A stretch of 56,679 bases of DNA from Parvibaculum sp049651025 (GCF_049651025.1 NZ_JBASBH010000058.1:1-56679); one strand, 5' to 3'. Shown: positions 24,736 through 33,586, numbered from the stretch's first letter. Numbers and translations: made by a program. Notes: generated by a model from the letters alone, not told the origin.

Positions 24736-24813
24736 ATGATTGAAGCAACGACGAAATCGGCGGAGAAAGGCAAGGATGCCACGGCCGATGCCTTGCGCGC
24801 CGACGCGCGATGA
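24736..24813 (+). CDS. Possible 25-residue peptide coupled to the permease gene
   Basis: Reads MIEATTKSAEKGKDATADAL and then RADAR, a polar, helix-prone peptide. AGAGG lies five bases before its ATG, and its TGA overlaps the ATG of the permease (ATGA). The permease has no clear ribosome binding site of its own, so this short frame may serve to bring ribosomes to it. No family was recognised, and it could be a non-coding coincidence. Confidence 0.4.
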   Translation: MIEATTKSAEKGKDATADALRADAR

Positions 24814-26042
24814 GCGCCCTGCTCCCGCCCACCACTCGGATTTCAAACGGACGCGGCGAGCTTTCCGCAATCCGGTTCTGCCTCATCATTCTGGTTGTCA
24901 TTGCGAGCGTCTGGAGCATGAGCATCGCTCAGACCGTGCTTTTGCCGACGTCATTCGCGGTCATTCTGGCGCTGGTCCTCGCGCCGGTCGTAGGCTCGCT
25001 CGAAGACAATCTTCGCTTGCCGCCCTGGGCCGCCGCAAGCCTGGTCACGATACTGGCCGCCTGCATCATCGGTACGTTGGTGATGATCGTCATTCCGGGA
25101 GTGAGCGACTGGCTGAAACACGCGCCGGATTTTGTGCGCGCACTTCAGGAAAAACTCGCGCCGCTACAGAAATCCTTCCGCGCCGTCGATGCCGTGACGC
25201 GCGAAATCGGCCGCATGGGCGGCCAGCGCACGGTGCCGACGCTCGTCACACCCCGACCCAACATGATCGAAGCAGTCGCGACAGCGACACCCGGCGCTTT
25301 GGCGACGACATTCTATGTCATCATCCTGACGCTCTTTCTGCTGGTCTTCCGCGCGACCTATCGCGAACGCCTGATCATGTTGCCAACGAATCTTTCCGAT
25401 CGGCTGCGAGTGGCAAGGATCATCCGGGACGTGCGCGCCTCCGTCTCGCGCTATCTCTTCGTGCTCGCATCGATCAATGTCTGTCTCGCACTTCTGACAG
25501 CGGGTACCTTCATGGCGCTCGATATCAGCGGCGCCGTGCTCTGGGGCCTTGCTTATGGCCTACTCAACTTCATCCCCATCATGGGACCGGCAGCCATCAT
25601 CATCGCCTGCGCGCTGGTGAGCTTTGCGACGGAGGATACTTTTTTCGCCGGTGCTCTACCGCCCGCCATTCTGCTGATCATCCACACGCTCGAAGCCAAT
25701 TTCGTCCAGCCCTGGCTGCTGTCGAAACGCATCGTCATCAATCCGTTCGCAATCTTCGTCGGCGTGTCGCTGCTCGTGGCGCTCTGGGGTCCGCTCGGTG
25801 CGCTCGTGGCCGTGCCCATGCTGATCCTGCTGCATACGGTCGCCTGCCGCGTCCCCTCCATGCGTTTCGTCGCCATGCTTCTTGCCGCCGAATATCAGAA
25901 CCCGGCACCGCTGCAAACGAAAGCGCCAGCCTCAGAAGGCTGGCGCTTGATCGTGATGCGATTGAGAATTCGCCTCCAGACAGGCACGCGGCAAAAGCCC
26001 GCCGACGTGACCGAGGAACGCAGCCGCCGACCGGCCGCCTAG
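24810..26042 (+). CDS. AI-2E-family (PerM-type) membrane transporter
   Basis: A 410-residue inner-membrane protein with about seven to eight helices in the AI-2E transporter arrangement: an N-terminal pair of helices, an amphipathic central stretch (LKHAPDFVRALQEKLAPLQ) and a C-terminal block with GLLNFIPIMGPA. Relatives export small molecules or ions; the substrate is unknown. The C-terminal ~40 residues are basic and unlike the family. A terminator-like hairpin lies inside this tail. The gene ends four bases into the convergent exported-protein gene. It has an EcfG-type promoter upstream, so it is probably stress-induced. Confidence 0.85.
   Translation: MSALLPPTTRISNGRGELSAIRFCLIILVVIASVWSMSIAQTVLLPTSFAVILALVLAPVVGSLEDNLRLPPWAAASLVTILAACIIGTLVMIVIPGVSDWLKHAPDFVRALQEKLAPLQKSFRAVDAVTREIGRMGGQRTVPTLVTPRPNMIEAVATATPGALATTFYVIILTLFLLVFRATYRERLIMLPTNLSDRLRVARIIRDVRASVSRYLFVLASINVCLALLTAGTFMALDISGAVLWGLAYGLLNFIPIMGPAAIIIACALVSFATEDTFFAGALPPAILLIIHTLEANFVQPWLLSKRIVINPFAIFVGVSLLVALWGPLGALVAVPMLILLHTVACRVPSMRFVAMLLAAEYQNPAPLQTKAPASEGWRLIVMRLRIRLQTGTRQKPADVTEERSRRPAA
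25922..25949 (-). terminator. Terminator for the convergent gene, inside the permease 3' end
   Basis: A perfect 11-bp stem (AAGCGCCAGCC with its complement) around a 6-base loop lies 90 bases past the stop of the minus-strand gene at 26039. On the minus strand it is followed by TTTCGTTT. It sits wholly within the permease coding sequence. Confidence 0.7.
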
Positions 26043-26815
26043 CGCGCCTGCGTGCAACGCGTCGTGTAGGGATCGACGATATGAACGCCGTCAGGCCGCC
26101 GATTCTCTTCGATATGAAATACAACCGCAGGGCGGCCTGAACGGTCAGCCTCCAGCGTGCCGACCGCGCCAGCCCAAGTTCCCGAGGTAAGGCGTATCTT
26201 GTCGCCGTCACGGGTAAACTGGCCGCCGCTCTTTCCCGCCGTATATTTTCCCGATGGGCTGACGACCAGCGAGACCATGTTGCTATAGGCGAGGCTGTAT
26301 TCCGTCGGCTTGCCGAGGCCCACGCCGATCTTGCGGTCTTGATAGGCGCAAGTGAGTTTGACCTTGGGCAGAACGCCCGTTGCAGCGGCAGCAGGCGCGG
26401 AGCCGCCGGCAAGCTGCACCTGTCCTTCCGCCGAGCCGCCCATCATGCCCTCTCCCGGCAGGAAGGCTTCAAAGCGGCCCTTGATCGACGCGCTATCGCA
26501 TGGGCCGCCGATCTCGGCGCGCGCCCGGCCGCTCTCGGCGCGGAAGTAGCACTTGCCGTTCTCGAAATAGCTCCGCGATGGCATGAGCGCCGCCTCGAAA
26601 GACTGCCCGCCAACGCTCACACGCATGGTCCCGGTGAAATCTCCGCCCTTGAGCGTCGCGGAGATGAAGAACTTCCCTCCCGCACCGCCGCCGGTATCCA
26701 CAATGCCGGAAAGCGTCATCGCGCCACTATTCGGTGCGAGCGCAACCGCTTCCGCCGCTGCGGGCAGACACAGCGACAGCATGGCCGCGAACGCAACCTG
26801 CCGCGCTATCCCCAT
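26039..26815 (-). CDS. Exported protein of unknown function
   Basis: A 258-residue protein with a signal peptide (MGIARQVAFAAMLSLCLPA, cleavage near AEA). The mature part is rich in beta-prone segments with Gly. It includes paired Cys in KCYFRAESG and GGPCDS, another Cys in LTCAYQD, and TTRC near the end. I do not recognise the family. The ATG at 26815 was chosen because AAGGAAG lies upstream and gives a normal signal peptide; a start at 26848 is possible. It may be cotranscribed with the DUF3592 and lectin genes upstream on the minus strand. Its end overlaps the permease gene. Confidence 0.65.
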   Translation of the reverse strand: MGIARQVAFAAMLSLCLPAAAEAVALAPNSGAMTLSGIVDTGGGAGGKFFISATLKGGDFTGTMRVSVGGQSFEAALMPSRSYFENGKCYFRAESGRARAEIGGPCDSASIKGRFEAFLPGEGMMGGSAEGQVQLAGGSAPAAAATGVLPKVKLTCAYQDRKIGVGLGKPTEYSLAYSNMVSLVVSPSGKYTAGKSGGQFTRDGDKIRLTSGTWAGAVGTLEADRSGRPAVVFHIEENRRPDGVHIVDPYTTRCTQAR

Positions 26816-26897
26816 CCGCGTTCTTCCTTCTGCAAACAACTTCATCATTGGCCTTCGAAAATGACATTAAGCGTTGAACCGACTGCACCGATCGAAG

Positions 26898-27350
26898 CTA
26901 GATGAAGCCGACGCCTACATAGGCGATGACGGCACCCGCCAGCGTGGCGGTAAGCGGCGACACCAGTGACGGGAGTGTCGTTTCCAGCGTGCATTCGGCA
27001 GGCTTGTCCGGGTTGTAATGTACCTGCACACGCGCCCCGACCGGGTAACGAGCAACGATCTCCTCGGCTTTTTGTCGATCGTCGAACCGGTTCGCAGCGC
27101 CGAAGCTCAGGCGCGTGCCTGTGAGGCCCTTGCCGCCGACTTCATAGGTATAAGACGGCTGGACGTAGTAAACGTCCTGACTGCTGTTGTCGGAGCTGGT
27201 TTCAACCTTGTGCACGACCTCGCTGACGGTCACGACGCCATCGACCACCGGCCAATTTCCCGCCTTCCCGGCTTTGCTCCGTGCACGAAGATAAAAAAAC
27301 CAGCCGGTGGCGGTCACGGCGAGTGCCGCGATCAGGATAAGTTCTCCCAT
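26898..27350 (-). CDS. DUF3592 membrane protein
   Basis: A 150-residue protein. A first transmembrane helix (residues ~3-21) precedes a beta-rich extracytoplasmic part containing VQPSYTYEVGG...G.RLSFG and YPVGARVQVHYNPDKPAEC, and a last helix lies near residues 130-148. The Y.PG..V.V.Y.P..P. pattern is the DUF3592 signature. Function unknown. It begins 20 bases after the lectin-like gene stop, so the two are probably one transcript. Confidence 0.85.
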   Translation of the reverse strand: MGELILIAALAVTATGWFFYLRARSKAGKAGNWPVVDGVVTVSEVVHKVETSSDNSSQDVYYVQPSYTYEVGGKGLTGTRLSFGAANRFDDRQKAEEIVARYPVGARVQVHYNPDKPAECTLETTLPSLVSPLTATLAGAVIAYVGVGFI

Positions 27351-27370
27351 GATGATGCCCTCAGGTGCTT

Positions 27371-28021
27371 CTAGTTCAGGCCGCCAGCCGCGACGACACC
27401 GACCATGGGCACCAGAATATTGCCGCCACCCGCGGCGACGACATTGGCGCCGCCTGCGGCAACAGCATTGGCACCGCCCGCCGAAACCACGCCATTGGAA
27501 TTGATCACGGAGCCAGCCCGCGCGCCGCTAGCTGCGCTCACGGCAGACGAACTCAGCAAACCCTGCGATGCAGCCTGCACGGCGGAAACGAAACGGGAAA
27601 AACCCCAGCGCTGATTGGATGAACCAGAGCACTGCCATGCGATCACGCGCGAACCCTGACCGCCGCCGCGCTCCACATCGGCGCACCAGCCTTCTTCATT
27701 GCGAAGAGCGCCTGCGCTGGTGATCGTCCATTTCTGGCCACGCGATCCGTTGCACGAACCGGCAACGATCCCTGAGCCTGCGCCGCCCGTGGTCGAAAGG
27801 CAGCGACCGCCGACCAGCAATTCGCCATAGCTGCCGCTGCGGAAAGCAAAGCTCTGATTGCCCGCGCCGTGGCAGGACCAAAGAATGGCTTCCACGCCGT
27901 TTCTCATATCCAGACATTGCCCGGCCTTGTGACCGCTGGCCATGACTTCCGCATTTGCGGGCTGGATGAATGAGGCGCTCAGCAATACTGCAGCGCTGGC
28001 AGCCAGAATATACCGGAACAT
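27371..28021 (-). CDS. Secreted ricin-type lectin-domain protein with Ala/Gly repeat tail
   Basis: A 216-residue exported protein. After a signal peptide (to ~PANA, residue 24) comes one ricin-type beta-trefoil domain with its three QxF/W motifs: NQSFAF, QKWTI and QRWGF. Several Cys pairs (CLDM/WSC; CLST/GSC; CADV/WQC) fit the fold. The C-terminal ~60 residues are low-complexity, with repeats of the form ANxVAAGG. Beta-trefoils usually bind sugars. The tail has no known role and may bind the cell surface or self-assemble. The DUF3592 gene follows. Confidence 0.82.
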   Translation of the reverse strand: MFRYILAASAAVLLSASFIQPANAEVMASGHKAGQCLDMRNGVEAILWSCHGAGNQSFAFRSGSYGELLVGGRCLSTTGGAGSGIVAGSCNGSRGQKWTITSAGALRNEEGWCADVERGGGQGSRVIAWQCSGSSNQRWGFSRFVSAVQAASQGLLSSSAVSAASGARAGSVINSNGVVSAGGANAVAAGGANVVAAGGGNILVPMVGVVAAGGLN

Positions 28022-28183
28022 ATTACCCCCAAAAAACTTACGTTTGCGTTTGCAACAGAACTGATTCGATCTGATGCTAACGTAGGGAATATGTTCCGTC
28101 TACGGACTTTAATTGAGCGACGGCAATCAGAGCCATGATAAGGGGGTGCCGGGCCGATTTGCAACGCCGCTTCACAAAACAAA

Positions 28184-28210
28184 AACGCCAGCCTTGAGGG
28201 CCGGCGCTTT
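28184..28210 (-). terminator. Terminator of gapR
   Basis: On the minus strand AAGCGCCGGCC pairs with GGCTGGCGTTT through two G-U pairs around a 4-base loop, followed by a T-rich run (TTTTTGTTTT). It lies about 55 bases after the gapR stop. Confidence 0.85.
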
Positions 28211-28264
28211 GAAATTTATGAGACCGCACACCCTCAAATGGGGGTGCGGCAAACAAGCTGTGAG

Positions 28265-28531
28265 CTACTCGATCATGCCGAGCGCGTGCAGGTAAAGCTC
28301 GAGAATGGCTTCCTGCTCCTGGCGCTCAGCCTTGTCCTGCTTGCGAATGCGCACGACCTGACGCAGCGTCTTCGTATCGAAACCATTTGCCTTGGCTTCC
28401 GCGTAGACTTCCTTGATGTCAGCCGAGGTCGCGGCCTTTTCTTCTTCGAGACGTTCGATGCGCTCAATGACCGAGCGAAGCTGATCATGCGCAACGCCGC
28501 CATTATTCAAAGGAATATTGCCGTCCGCCAT
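28265..28531 (-). CDS. gapR: GapR (DUF2312) nucleoid-associated protein
   Basis: An 88-residue helical protein matching DUF2312/GapR: LRSVIERIERLEEEKAATSA followed by DIKEVYAEAKANGFDTK, then VVRIRKQD. In Caulobacter GapR forms a clamp on overtwisted DNA ahead of replication and transcription forks. Residues ~12-50 form the long dimerising coiled coil, and the basic patch around RIRKQDKAER contacts DNA. The ATG at 28531 was chosen over one eight codons upstream because homologues start here; GGAG lies nine bases before it. It is monocistronic with a good terminator. Confidence 0.93.
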   Translation of the reverse strand: MADGNIPLNNGGVAHDQLRSVIERIERLEEEKAATSADIKEVYAEAKANGFDTKTLRQVVRIRKQDKAERQEQEAILELYLHALGMIE

Positions 28532-28639
28532 GATGCGTCGCTCCAATTCAATCAACAGGGTGGTGGGTGGCAGACCCTATCGGCGTGGGGGCCGGGCGGC
28601 AATATAGATGCTTAACAAAGCTGTGGATATTACCGGCGC

Positions 28640-28942
28640 TCAGCCATGCGCCTTCTTCTGCGCGGCTTCAAAAGCGGCAAGCTGCTCGGGCGTCGCCTCG
28701 GGCTGATACTTCGCCTTCCATTGGGCAAAGGGCATGCCGTAAATCGTTTCGCGCGCCTCATCCTTGGTCATAGAGAGGCCTTTTGCCTCCGCCGCTTGCG
28801 CGTACCAGTCGGCAAGGCAGTTGCGGCAGAAGCCGCCATGGATCATCAGATCGATATTCTGGACGTCCGTGCGCGCGCCAAGATGCGCAACGAGGCGGCG
28901 AAAGGCCGCGGCCTCAAGTTCGCTCTGCGTGGTCTTGTCCAT
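28640..28942 (-). CDS. DUF1244 family protein
   Basis: A 100-residue cytoplasmic protein. The core IDLMIHGGFCRNCLADWY followed by A.A...G..M..DEARE.IYGMPF.QWK is diagnostic of DUF1244, a small helical family of unknown function with a conserved FCRNCL motif. GAGGAG precedes the ATG at 28942; an in-frame ATG six codons upstream overlaps that site. It starts 10 bases after the N-formylglutamate amidohydrolase gene, which suggests one operon. Confidence 0.88.
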   Translation of the reverse strand: MDKTTQSELEAAAFRRLVAHLGARTDVQNIDLMIHGGFCRNCLADWYAQAAEAKGLSMTKDEARETIYGMPFAQWKAKYQPEATPEQLAAFEAAQKKAHG

Positions 28943-28952
28943 GTCGCTCTCC

Positions 28953-29762
28953 TCACTCATCGGCATGCGAGCCGTAATGACGTATTTCATGCAATGCAGG
29001 CAGAACCGCGATGCGCGTAATCAATCGCGCCAGACGCTCCGCCCATTCTTCCTGCCCGCGCGCATCGGCGATGAGATCCTGCCGAATCTCGACCAGCGCA
29101 TGCGGCAAGCCGTTCTGCGTTCCATGCCGATATAGGCAGTCGCCCTTCAACTCGCCAGAGTATGGCTCATTGTCGCCGATAACGAGACCCGGCTCCTGAC
29201 GCAGGGCTTGAAGCAGCGGCATCGGCAACCTGTCATCGCGATCCCACAATATGCCCGCATGCCAGGGCCGCGCCTTTCCGCGCCAGACCGGGGTGAAACT
29301 GTGAATGGAGAGGATCGCCGGAACGGCGCCTGCCGCGCGCGCCCGCGATACGGCCCCCGCAACCGCTGCGTGATAGGGCTCGTAAAAATGCGCGAGACGA
29401 TGCGCAAACTCGGCCGCGTCCTGAAAGGCATCGACATTGCGGTTTGCCGGAATGATCGCGCCATCGGAAAGCTTCATCACCAGCGTCGGATCGTCGGCCC
29501 CGCGATTGAGATCGATGAGAAGCCGCGAGAACCGCGCGAGAACCGCCGGGCAGCCGAGCTTGTCGGCAAGCAGCCGCGACACCGCGCCCGCGCCGATGTC
29601 ATAAGCGATATGGCGCGAGAACTCGCCAGCATTGAGACCGAGCGAGCCATACCCCGGCGGCAAGGCGTTCGATGCATGGTCGCAAATGACGAGAAATCGG
29701 GGCTCGCCCTCGGGATTGATGAGTTCGAAGGGAAGATCGCCTTCGCGTGACATAGACTGCAT
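28953..29762 (-). CDS. N-formylglutamate amidohydrolase family protein
   Basis: A 269-residue enzyme of the FGase/HutG2 family. Features are ICDHASNALPP near the N-terminus, RLLIDLNRG, ILSIHSFTPVW and a late ALVEIRQDLI block, which supply the zinc ligands (His, Glu) of the active site. It removes the N-formyl group from N-formylglutamate or a similar N-acyl amino acid. The start at 29762 is uncertain; an ATG three codons later is equally possible and no ribosome binding site is clear. Only 16 bases separate it from the divergent glycerate kinase start. Confidence 0.83.
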   Translation of the reverse strand: MQSMSREGDLPFELINPEGEPRFLVICDHASNALPPGYGSLGLNAGEFSRHIAYDIGAGAVSRLLADKLGCPAVLARFSRLLIDLNRGADDPTLVMKLSDGAIIPANRNVDAFQDAAEFAHRLAHFYEPYHAAVAGAVSRARAAGAVPAILSIHSFTPVWRGKARPWHAGILWDRDDRLPMPLLQALRQEPGLVIGDNEPYSGELKGDCLYRHGTQNGLPHALVEIRQDLIADARGQEEWAERLARLITRIAVLPALHEIRHYGSHADE

Positions 29763-29778
29763 GGGCGCACTATACCCA

Positions 29779-31122
29779 ATGACCGACAGGCCGAGAATGC
29801 TTCCCGACATGCCCGCAAGCTTTCCAGACACACGCGCGCTTCTCAAAAACCTCTTTGAGGCGGCCATTCACGCGGCATTGCCCGATGCCATTCTCGCCCG
29901 GCACCTGCCGCCCCCTCCCAGGGGCCGCCTGACGGTCTTCGCCATCGGCAAGGCGGCAGCCGCCATGGCAGCAGCCGCCGAAGCCTATTACGCGGCGCAT
30001 TTCCCCGACGTCGTTCTGCAAGGCATCGCCCTTACGCGCTACGGACATGGCCGCCCGACGCGCCACATCGAAGTCATCGAAGCGGGCCACCCCGTGCCCG
30101 ACGCCAATGGCGTCGCCGCAAGCGCCCGCATTCTGCAAATGGCAAACGACCTCGACCCGAACGATTTCGCATTGGTGCTGATTTCGGGCGGCGGCTCGGC
30201 GCTCGCGACCTTGCCCATCGACGGCGTGACGCTCGACGACAAACGCGCACTGACACGAGCGCTCCTCGCATCCGGCGCACCGATTGCCGACATCAATTGC
30301 CTGCGCAAACATCTCTCACGCATCAAGGGCGGGCGGCTTGCAAAGGCGATCGCGCCCGCACCGTCGCTGACGCTGGCGATCTCCGACGTGGCGGGCGACG
30401 ACCCCGCCGTCATCGCATCCGGCCCGACCGTCGCCGATCCGACGACGCGCGAGGACGCATTGCGCATTTTGCGGAAATTTCACATCGATGCGGGCGAGCA
30501 TATCCTTCACGCGCTGGACACCTCACCGGAAGGCCCGAAGCCCGGCGACGCGGCTTTTGCCCACGCAAGCTTTGAACTCATCGCCAGCGGCGCGGGATCG
30601 CTGAAGGCCGCAGCCGCTATCGCAAAGGCGCATGGGTATGACGTGATCGACCTCGGCGACAAGGTGGAGGGCGAAGCGCGCGACGTCGCAGCCGATCATG
30701 CGCGCCTCGCACTTGAAGCAAGGGCCGCCGGTCAAAAACTCGCCATCCTTTCAGGCGGCGAAACCACCGTTACCTTCGCCGCCAGAAGCGCAAACCCCGG
30801 CGGGCGCAATCAGGAATATGCGCTGGCCCTCGCGCTGGCGCTGAATGGCGCGCCGGGCATTGCGGCGCTCGCAGGCGACACGGACGGCATAGACGGCGGT
30901 TCGGGCGTTGCAGACGACCCCGCAGGCGCACTCATCCTCCCCGACACCCTCGCCCGCGCCCATGCGCTCGGCCTTGACCCGCAGGCCGCCCTTGCCACGC
31001 ATGATTCAGGGCATTTCTTCGCAAGCCTTGGCGATCTCGTACAAACGGGGCCGACTTTCACGAATGTGAACGATTTCCGTGTCATTCTGGTAGAAAGACC
31101 TGCCGCACGAGATAACGCATAA
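29779..31122 (+). CDS. Glycerate 2-kinase (GckA/TtuD, MOFRL type)
   Basis: A 447-residue protein of the bacterial glycerate kinase class that was earlier annotated as hydroxypyruvate reductase. It has the N-terminal GKAAAAMAAAAEAYY phosphate region, LISGGGSAL, CLRKHLSRIKGG and the C-terminal MOFRL block GGRNQEYALALALAL. It phosphorylates glycerate to 2-phosphoglycerate, feeding lower glycolysis. Pyruvate kinase follows 11 bases later, which completes the route to pyruvate via enolase. The start is uncertain because Met codons at 29797 and 29809 are also possible. Confidence 0.9.
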   Translation: MTDRPRMLPDMPASFPDTRALLKNLFEAAIHAALPDAILARHLPPPPRGRLTVFAIGKAAAAMAAAAEAYYAAHFPDVVLQGIALTRYGHGRPTRHIEVIEAGHPVPDANGVAASARILQMANDLDPNDFALVLISGGGSALATLPIDGVTLDDKRALTRALLASGAPIADINCLRKHLSRIKGGRLAKAIAPAPSLTLAISDVAGDDPAVIASGPTVADPTTREDALRILRKFHIDAGEHILHALDTSPEGPKPGDAAFAHASFELIASGAGSLKAAAAIAKAHGYDVIDLGDKVEGEARDVAADHARLALEARAAGQKLAILSGGETTVTFAARSANPGGRNQEYALALALALNGAPGIAALAGDTDGIDGGSGVADDPAGALILPDTLARAHALGLDPQAALATHDSGHFFASLGDLVQTGPTFTNVNDFRVILVERPAARDNA

Positions 31123-31133
31123 GGAACAGCACC

Positions 31134-32573
31134 TTGATACGCCGCCGTAACGTCAAGATCATCGCAACGCTTGGGCCCGCATCGAGCTCGCCGGAAATGA
31201 TCCGCTCGCTCTATGACGCGGGCGCGGACGTATTTCGTCTGAACATGAGCCATCTCAATCATGACGGCCTGCGCCGGGTCCATGCAATGATCCGAGCGGT
31301 CGAAAAAGATGTGGATCGCCCGATCGGCATTCTCGCCGACCTGCAAGGCCCGAAACTGCGCGTCGGCGAAATGGAAGGCGGATCGGCATTGCTCGAAGCG
31401 GGCCAGCGCTTCCGCCTCGATCTCGACACGACGACGCCCGGCACAGTCACGCGAGCACCGCTGCCCCATCCTGAAATTTTCGCCGCCATCAAGGACGGCC
31501 AGTCGCTGCTGCTCGACGACGGCAAGATCCGCCTGCGCGTGCTGAAGTCGGGCGAGGACTTCGCCGAAACGGAAGTCGTGGTCGGCGGACGCCTGTCGAA
31601 CCGCAAGGGCGTCAACGTGCCCGAAGCTGTGCTGCCTGTCGCCGCCCTGACCGCGAAAGACCGGGCCGATTTTGAAGCAGCGCTCGAACTCGGCGTCGAC
31701 TGGGTGGCGCTATCCTTCATTCAGCGCCCCGAAGACATTGCAGAGGCGCGCAAGATTGCACGCGGACGCGCCGCCATTCTCGCCAAGATCGAAAAACCGC
31801 AGGCGCTTGTGCATCTCGATGAGATCGTCGACATGGCCGATGCGCTGATGGTGGCGCGCGGCGACCTCGGCGTCGAATTGCCGATTGAACAGGTGCCGGG
31901 CTGGCAGAAGCGCATCACGCGCGCATCGCGGCGCGCGGGCAAGCCCGTCGTCATTGCAACGCAGATGCTGGAAAGCATGATCTCTTCGCCCGTGCCGACA
32001 CGCGCCGAAGTCTCCGACGTCGCCACCGCCGTTTTCGAAGGCGCAGACGCGATCATGCTCTCGGCGGAATCGGCGGCGGGCCAATATCCGATCGAAGCGG
32101 TGCGCATGATGAACAGCGTCGCCGTGGAGGTCGAGGCGGACCCCACCTATCCCGGCATCATGTATGCGCAACGCAATGAGCCGGAAGCAACCGGCGCCGA
32201 CGCGATCAGTGCGGCGGCGCATATGGTTGCCGACACGCTGAAGGCGGCCGCCATTGTCTGCTGGACCAATTCAGGCTCGACAGGCTTGCGCGCGGCACGC
32301 GAAAGACCGCTCTTCCCGATCCTCGCCCTGACGCCGATCCCGACGACCGCGCGACGTCTGGCGCTGGTCTGGGGCCTTCATTGCGTGCTGACCGAAGACG
32401 CGAAAGACCTCGACGACATGGCGGAACGCGCCTGCGGCATTGCTTTCCGTGAAGGCTATGCCCAGCCCGGCCAGCGCATCATCGTGACGGCTGGCCTGCC
32501 GCTTGGCACGCCCGGCGCAACGAACATGCTGCGTGTCGCCTTTGTGGGCCGCATGGGAAGTTCGGCGGATTGA
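31134..32573 (+). CDS. pyk: Pyruvate kinase
   Basis: A 479-residue pyruvate kinase. It begins with RRNVKIIATLGPAS, has the MARGDLGVELP-like active-site loop as VARGDLGVELPIEQVP, the IEKPQ segment and MLSAESAAGQYP. It converts phosphoenolpyruvate and ADP to pyruvate and ATP. The start is a TTG with AAGGA upstream. It is coupled to the glycerate kinase gene. It ends exactly one base before the stop of the convergent hydrolase gene, with no room for a terminator. Confidence 0.96.
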   Translation: MIRRRNVKIIATLGPASSSPEMIRSLYDAGADVFRLNMSHLNHDGLRRVHAMIRAVEKDVDRPIGILADLQGPKLRVGEMEGGSALLEAGQRFRLDLDTTTPGTVTRAPLPHPEIFAAIKDGQSLLLDDGKIRLRVLKSGEDFAETEVVVGGRLSNRKGVNVPEAVLPVAALTAKDRADFEAALELGVDWVALSFIQRPEDIAEARKIARGRAAILAKIEKPQALVHLDEIVDMADALMVARGDLGVELPIEQVPGWQKRITRASRRAGKPVVIATQMLESMISSPVPTRAEVSDVATAVFEGADAIMLSAESAAGQYPIEAVRMMNSVAVEVEADPTYPGIMYAQRNEPEATGADAISAAAHMVADTLKAAAIVCWTNSGSTGLRAARERPLFPILALTPIPTTARRLALVWGLHCVLTEDAKDLDDMAERACGIAFREGYAQPGQRIIVTAGLPLGTPGATNMLRVAFVGRMGSSAD

Positions 32574-33581
32574 TCAGAACAGGATAAGGCTCGCGCCGGG
32601 CTCAACCACATGCGTGCCCGGGCGCGGGACCTTTCCGTTTGCAAGACGCTCGAGCGCATCTATGACGATGTCCGGTCGCGCGTAATGCGGCATATGGCCG
32701 ACGCCGACGAGCTTGATAAGTTCGGAACCGGCGATCTCGTCATGCAGCGCATAGGAATGCAGCTTCGCCCAGACGGTGCGGTCGCGATTGCCAGTGATGA
32801 TGATCGTCGGCACCTTGATGTCGTGATAACGCTTGCTCTGCGTCAGCAGATAGTCGCGCAGCCTCGATGAATCCATGCTGTTCGCGCGGAAATTGTCGGG
32901 GCGGAAGAGAAGCGGCAGACCGATGCTCGCCGCATAGCCCGCTGGCGCCTTGTCCGGCGCGAAATTTCCCTCAACGCCCGCGCCCATCAGCAGCTTGCCG
33001 CCCGGAACCATCAGCGTACGAAGAAAAACCGAGCCGATGACCGGCTTCGACACAAGCCTGTGATACCAGGCCGTCTTGCCCTCCCAGACATGCGTTGCGC
33101 CGGAGAGAACCACGAGGCCGCCGATTTCATCGGGAAAGGCAAGCGCATAGGCGGTGACGAGCGCCCCACCCCATGAATGCCCGAGCAGCACAGGCTTTTC
33201 GATACCGAGCGCGACGACCGCCGCGTGCAGGATTTCTGCCTGCACAGCGGGATTGGCGATATCGAAATGCTTCGGCCTCTCACTCCAGCCATGCCCCGGC
33301 CGGTCGAAGGCGATGACGCGGTGATGTTTCGCAAGCGCCGGCATGATGCTCGCCACCATGTCGCCGAGATTGCCGCTGGCCCCATGCACCAGAACGATGG
33401 GCGCGCCCTGGGGATCGGCAGGTCCCATTTCGACATAATGCAAACGCGCGCCCGCGGCGCCGACAAAGCCGCCACGCGCCGGATAGGCACGCCCTATGTG
33501 CTGAAAATATTGCGCTGAATAGACGGCGAGGACCAGAAGCAGAGCCGCGAGCACAATAATGAGCAGCGCGAGAAACCACAT
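32574..33581 (-). CDS. Membrane-anchored alpha/beta hydrolase
   Basis: A 335-residue alpha/beta hydrolase with an N-terminal hydrophobic anchor (residues ~2-24). The oxyanion segment is VHGASGNLGD, the nucleophile elbow is GHSWGG with Ser136, the acid is probably in GNRDRTVW and the catalytic His in GVGHMPHYARPD. It resembles lipases or epoxide-hydrolase-like esterases; the substrate is unknown. It follows the TPR gene by five bases on the minus strand and abuts pyk convergently. Confidence 0.87.
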   Translation of the reverse strand: MWFLALLIIVLAALLLVLAVYSAQYFQHIGRAYPARGGFVGAAGARLHYVEMGPADPQGAPIVLVHGASGNLGDMVASIMPALAKHHRVIAFDRPGHGWSERPKHFDIANPAVQAEILHAAVVALGIEKPVLLGHSWGGALVTAYALAFPDEIGGLVVLSGATHVWEGKTAWYHRLVSKPVIGSVFLRTLMVPGGKLLMGAGVEGNFAPDKAPAGYAASIGLPLLFRPDNFRANSMDSSRLRDYLLTQSKRYHDIKVPTIIITGNRDRTVWAKLHSYALHDEIAGSELIKLVGVGHMPHYARPDIVIDALERLANGKVPRPGTHVVEPGASLILF

Positions 33582-33586
33582 GGGCG

